Positions 59,669-64,000 of a stretch of DNA of 64,000 nucleotides are shown here, one piece after another. How positions within the stretch are numbered: position 1 is the stretch's first letter; every line of letters begins with the position of its first letter. The translations under genes were made by a program, and so were the position numbers. A model generated the notes under the pieces. It did not search any database, had not been told where the DNA came from, and worked only from the letters and a program-made list of their open reading frames with translations. Source of the DNA: Endocalyx cinctus. Lineage: Eukaryota > Ascomycota > Sordariomycetes > Amphisphaeriales > Apiosporaceae. The stretch spans positions 239,394-303,393 of the forward strand of contig BCKC01000007.1 in NCBI GenBank assembly GCA_001600455.1, given 5' to 3'.

Positions 59669-60691
59669 TCATTAATGCAACATCATCGTGTATAGTATTT
59701 TCTCCCCGTATAGCTGTTTAATATAAATAGGTAGACTAGAAGCCAGCATGTTCTTCAAATGGCAGAAATCGGATTTCGCGGTTGAAGGGGGACTAACTTG
59801 CGTTTCTGAGCCTTAACCTTCTAGACAAGGAAGAATGATGAATTATTCAAACGATAAACTTTGGTTACAGTCTTGGAGATGGAGCTTGATTCCAAGGTTA
59901 TGGACATGTCTTCGTATGCGTACGACAGGGGAAAAGAGATCATACCAATAGAACGGAACAGTACCATTTATCTTATGATAGGTGAGAAGCATAAACTCAA
60001 ATGCACAAATTTGTACGCAACATACCATGAAGGCTCCAAAAAGCAATTCGATTATGATCACGTCGAATCCTGTGGTAGGATCTGCCATGTTGGACATTTT
60101 GACTTGATTTTTGTCGACAATGATACTGACAGTAGTGACGGGAGGGTGTGTCCACGGGTGTGGTTTGTTTTCTTGGTTAATTGGATGTCACAATACAAGC
60201 AATATTTGATAACCGGGATTTACGGTATTCTTAAATAACGACGAGAGCTGCTACGAGATAAACACGTTGTTTTTTAAACGGTACTTCTTTACACATGAGA
60301 TTAGCAAGAACATTGTTAATAGCTCGAAAGTTACAGACAAAGGGAGGATATATTAATACAAAGAATTATGTTGTCAAGCCAGTACTGAGTAACATAAAGA
60401 AGCTCTAATGCTGTTACAAGTGAAAAGACAGTGGCAGCACTGTGGTTTTGACTATGAGAACCATAGTACTTACCTCCGATATATTTGCAATAGAAGTTAC
60501 AGAAGCACTTTCCTAAAGACAACTGGATAATATTATACTTATAGAACATCTGACGGGTCCATTTTGCTAATGTTCCCCTCTAATCATTGATTTTATATCG
60601 TTTGTAGTTTTTGACCAACAGAAATTTGATCGCAATTATATAGTAACTGATAAATTATCTTCATTGTTTTATTCAAGTATATTTACTTACC
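59669..60691. other. Intergenic; one unsupported 125-codon open frame
   Basis: 1 kb AT-rich spacer. An open frame at 59861-60238 (+) matches no family I know and overlaps an open frame on the other strand, so I do not call it a gene. Confidence 0.4.
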
Positions 60692-62615
60692 ATGGGAAAT
60701 TCTAATATCTCTTCCATCCAGGCATTCTATTCAAGAGAAGTGCAGGTCGGTGTTTCATCAACTTAGGCGGTCATACATATCGGCCATGGCCTGGTAATTG
60801 TAATGAATGTACTAACTAATTACCTGTAATTATCAATAGACGCCTCAGAAAGACCAGGTCTCGAATCCAGAAGAACCAGCACACTTGATACAAACAGGAG
60901 ATGGGTTTACTTCATCCGAAATTGAGGCAGCTCTCGATCCGCTCTCCTACCCATGGAAACCCATTCGCGATTATGTATCCTGTTCTATCGCTCTGCTTGA
61001 GACAGGACCACGAGACTACCAGATTCAAGGAAGGATTGTGAATTTTCAGAAATGTATTGACTACCATTCCTTAGTAGTATCTGATGGAACTGCTGGTATT
61101 ATTGTACGTAGGAAAAAAAAAAAAAAAAAAAAAAAAGCCCAGCAATCAGCCCACTGTGGATAATTCATCTTATGTCTATTAATCTCCACACCTAAAATCA
61201 CAGGTTAAGATTTACGGTCTGAGACGAAACAAAAATGACCAATTCCTCCTCGGCCAACGGATCACTATTTGGGCAACCTATATCAGATATTCCACCCAAA
61301 CCGAAACTCATCTCATTCCGTTCTGCTCCGTCATCACGACACTCACCCCAGGTAGAAACAGCTCCTCTCACATCGAGCCACACTCTGATGCTCCCGGCTC
61401 CGAAGAAGATAGCTCCCTCCGGCGTCCGCTAGGAATAAATACGACCGAGGAGGATACCCCAGGCTTGCTGACGTTAAAGTCTTTCTTCGCCAACGCAGAA
61501 GACGATTTCAAAGATTGAAAGGTATTAGTATGCGTCCGCAGCGTAGGGCTACGTCGTACGGTTCATCCTAAAAACCGCCAAACTTCTCTAGACCTCGTCG
61601 AAGTCGGTGTATTCGACGACACCGCTAGTTGCAAGCTAGTATTGTGGGAAGACAAGATTGCCTCGACCAAGGCCTGGATACCCACCAAGACAATCCTCCT
61701 GATTTCATACCCGACATGGAAACATTTAAAGGCAGGATCTTCGTCTGCGGCAGCGGAACACGGTGCCAGCACCTCGCAGCTCGGAATCGGAAACGGGACC
61801 GTAATAGACGTAGACCCGAATTTTCCCGAGGCCACTTGGTTACGTGAATATGTCCAGAGGTTGAACAAGCGGGAGCGCGTCGTTGTTCCGTTTCCGAAAG
61901 ATAAATGGAACATCGACGCGGCGATGCACGAACGCCCCAGGATCTTGTTCACTCTTGCCGAGATGGACGAAAAGGTCCGGGAAAACTCTCAGGCAGATCA
62001 GGAGGAATTGAAAGATTTCACTGGAAAACTGAACCTTCTCATCATCGAAGTTAACATCATGGAACACTGGCGGAAGAACACGCTATGTTGCGTCGAATGG
62101 TAAGCCTGACTCACCCATCTACTACTCCTAATTCTGCTTGGGGCAGATCCTTACCCAGTCGCACGTCCCCTATTTATTCTCATCCCTATACCTCTCTGCC
62201 CATACCAATATGAAATATCTAAATCATCATAACCTCGAAACAAAGCTGCGGCGTCCCCCTCCACTCCAACAAACCCACCGCGATCTGCAAGAACTGCCAC
62301 GAAACAAGACATCTCTTCCTCAACCCTCGCATTCTCGGATCCATGATCGACGAAAGCGGGACCCTCGCCGGCTCCCGACTCGCGTGGAGCGAAGAAGCGT
62401 GGAACCAGGTGTTCTCGCGATGCGAGTCCGCTTGCGTAGTAGCCGTAGATGGAGAAGTGATCCAGAAGACGTGGAGAGAGATTTTGGTTCAGAACGGGGA
62501 TACGAGCACGTTGAGGGATATAGAGGGGACGTTGCTCTATTCTCGGGTTACGCTCACGTTTGGGTGGTCGGGTGAATTGGAGAGGGTTTGTATTTTGGGG
62601 GTGGAATGGCAGTGA
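60692..62615 (+). CDS. OB-fold nucleic-acid-binding protein with zinc site; in-frame TGA
   Basis: Exons 60692-60745, 60840-61103, 61204-62099 and 62246-62615 splice canonically to 528 codons. N-terminal part: SIQAFYSREVQ, then SYPWKPIRDYVSCSIALL and GTAGIIVKIYGLRRN, an OB-like domain. The middle has GLRRTVHPKNRQTSLDLVEV, VFDDTASCKLVLWEDKIAS and ILLISYPTWK, a second OB-fold. The third region carries a cysteine-rich zinc site (CCVE-CCGVPLHSNKPTAICKNC) and ends SRVTLTFGWSGELERVCILG. The layout resembles RPA1/MEIOB-type single-strand DNA-binding proteins (inference). Codon 211 (61516-61518) is TGA within DDFKD-stop-KVLVCVRS, while the same frame stays open for nearly 200 codons afterwards. A single TGG to TGA change would explain it. 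So the gene is either recently inactivated, misread, or the sequence has an error. Confidence 0.65.
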
Positions 62616-63196
62616 GGTATGCGATACGAGTCGTATTGTGTGGTATTATGCGGTGTGGGATCTTATTCGGTTGGAATGATATGATGAACTAGCTATGGGT
62701 AGAATGGGTAATATGGTGATCTTATAATTAATTATGGTTTAGTTAGAAGTACGGATGGCATGTAAAGGGGTATGAGAAGGATATAGCAAATCCACACTAT
62801 CTAGCTTATGCTTCTACTACACCACGTTAGCTTCAATCTCTTCATTAAAAAGAGAAGATAATTATCTACTAAGAAGCTGGTAATTTCCGATGCTATTCGC
62901 ACAGTTACTTTCGTTCTCTAGTAGAAGTAGTAGTCATGACCAACATGGTCTGCCATAGTAACGTACACATCAACACGAATTCATCTATCTCTTCTATTTC
63001 ATTATTTATTTCGATTTATTCATTGTCTTTTCTTGTATTCTATATCCGATAAGATTTTTTTTATCGCATCCTACTTTATAAACGTAATGCAGTACTCCCG
63101 CTCTAATTATCAATTAACCAACTGACGAGAAATTTCTTCTCATTTAACCCATTGCCTTTTATATACAAGAAAACTCCCCGAGAAAAAAAAAATCAT
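62616..63196. other. Convergent spacer
   Basis: 580 bp between the 3' ends of two genes. AT-rich, no gene seen. Confidence 0.5.
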
Positions 63197-64000
63197 CTAC
63201 CTATCGCTATTTCGCATAAGAGGAGAATACGCCTCATGCGGCCCCTCAGCCGAATAATTCAGATCGATTTCCGACATGTTATTGAGATTGACGCTCTCGT
63301 TCTCGTTGACGCTAACGCTCCGTAACCTCGAAGGCGGGGCGTGATAACCAGCCGGGTAAGAAACCCCTCCGCCTCCACCGCCGCCAAGAGTATGAACGGC
63401 GCTATCGCTCGTAGTCGTCCTCGAGAAACTAGGTCTGAACCCTTCCCCTCCGGCTGGTCCGATAGTACTCGGCGTTCCGGGTCTCGAACCAGCGATGGAG
63501 CCGATCTGATCTCGAAAATCTGCGTGGTTGCGATAATGCTCAAAATCCATCTCGGATTCGTTGACGAGCGCGAACGGTGATGAATTTTGCGAGTCCTTCT
63601 GGCTTTGCCCGGGTCGGTTGGCACCTGCCATGTTTTGCATATTGTACGCTTCGCCGTAGGCAGCCCCGTCGTAGGGATGGGTCGCGTCCAAAGAAGAAGG
63701 ATCGCTTCCGGGTCTGACGCGGCAGATATCATTTAGGAGGTGGCGGGCTGAAGCGTGCACCATGGGCGTCATGAGCTCCTTCGTCAGGGCTGGGTGGCCG
63801 AAGCGGACGCTGATTTTGTCGCTCGCGCTCGGCTTTTTGGGCAGCGGGAGATCGTCGAGCGCCTTCGCGCCTGACGATTTGCGGCAGTAGTGCAGGTCGT
63901 CATCGAAAGCGTGCGCGCAGTACCATTTGAAGCCTGAGACGAAGGCGAGTAGTGGTGCCATGAGGATCAGCTGCGTCTGGCTCTCCTTGCGGGCCACGAC
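63197..64000 (-). CDS. C-terminus of a probable CSC1/DUF221 calcium-permeable channel-like protein (partial)
   Basis: The open frame continues past the right edge (no start codon in view). It begins VVARKESQTQLILMAPLLAF, a last membrane segment, then FKWYCAHAFDDDLHYC, a basic linker and KISVRFGHPALTKELMTPMV with HASARHLL. A Ser/Gly/Asn-rich disordered tail with RPGTPSTIG and a final EAYSPLM motif follows. The hydrophobic segment followed by a WYC..FD..L pattern and a HPAL...L.TPMVHA block fits the C-terminal end of fungal DUF221 (RSN1/CSC1, TMEM63/OSCA-related) proteins, which are mechano- or osmosensitive cation channels in membranes. The assignment is moderate because only the end is visible. 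Confidence 0.5.
   Translation of the reverse strand, partial: VVARKESQTQLILMAPLLAFVSGFKWYCAHAFDDDLHYCRKSSGAKALDDLPLPKKPSASDKISVRFGHPALTKELMTPMVHASARHLLNDICRVRPGSDPSSLDATHPYDGAAYGEAYNMQNMAGANRPGQSQKDSQNSSPFALVNESEMDFEHYRNHADFRDQIGSIAGSRPGTPSTIGPAGGEGFRPSFSRTTTSDSAVHTLGGGGGGGVSYPAGYHAPPSRLRSVSVNENESVNLNNMSEIDLNYSAEGPHEAYSPLMRNSDR

Noticed and set aside
59861..60238. 125-codon open frame
   Set aside because: No recognisable family, overlaps an open frame on the opposite strand, in AT-rich spacer DNA. Could be a small orphan gene but the sequence alone does not support it.

Overview
This is nuclear DNA of a filamentous ascomycete (Pezizomycotina, most likely a Sordariomycete). The evidence is short spliceosomal introns of about 50-210 bp with GTAAGT/GTGAGT donors and CTAAC-like branch sites, GC-rich exons in AT-rich intergenic DNA full of A/T homopolymers, and fungal-specific families (HET, TAM/LaeA-like methyltransferases, CAP10/GT90, fungal rhodopsin, DUF3632, bifunctional diterpene synthase). 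There are 116 Ns at 1589-1704 and one N at 7333. I re-derived exon joins by eye; most recognised genes splice to whole reading frames.

Left part (1-33 kb), mixed housekeeping and accessory genes: the end of a free methionine-R-sulfoxide reductase (1-665, -), a TAM methyltransferase (1295-3323, -), a CAP10-type glycosyltransferase (6890-8911, +), a Gts1-like ArfGAP+UBA protein (9157-11364, -), a second TAM methyltransferase (15563-17305, -), a PLP-dependent decarboxylase (22215-23862, +), a HET-domain protein (24429-26306, +), a GH47 alpha-mannosidase with one apparent frameshift (27619-29529, +), a secreted cysteine-rich protein (31018-31831, -) and a DUF3632-like protein (32309-33181, +). 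Gene-poor blocks at 11.4-15.6 and 17.3-22.2 kb separate them. 33.2-36.7 kb holds only relics, the clearest a broken HET-like fragment.

Right-centre (36.7-59.2 kb), the most interesting region: an apparent diterpenoid biosynthetic gene cluster. It has a 955-residue bifunctional copalyl diphosphate synthase/diterpene cyclase with class II DVDD and class I DNYME motifs, three cytochromes P450 sharing intron positions and phases, a SAM methyltransferase, a DHA2-type MFS exporter, a rhodopsin-type 7-TM protein, a SnoaL/NTF2-like small protein and an aldo-keto reductase. The plausible logic is GGPP -> CPP -> cyclic diterpene -> serial P450 oxidation -> methyl transfer, ketone reduction and perhaps isomerisation -> export. 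No GGPP synthase and no pathway transcription factor is visible, so these would have to lie elsewhere. The product cannot be named from sequence.

Right end (59.3-64 kb): a G/C-tract palindromic block, an OB-fold/zinc-site nucleic-acid-binding protein interrupted by one in-frame TGA, and the C-terminus of a probable CSC1/DUF221 membrane protein running off the window.
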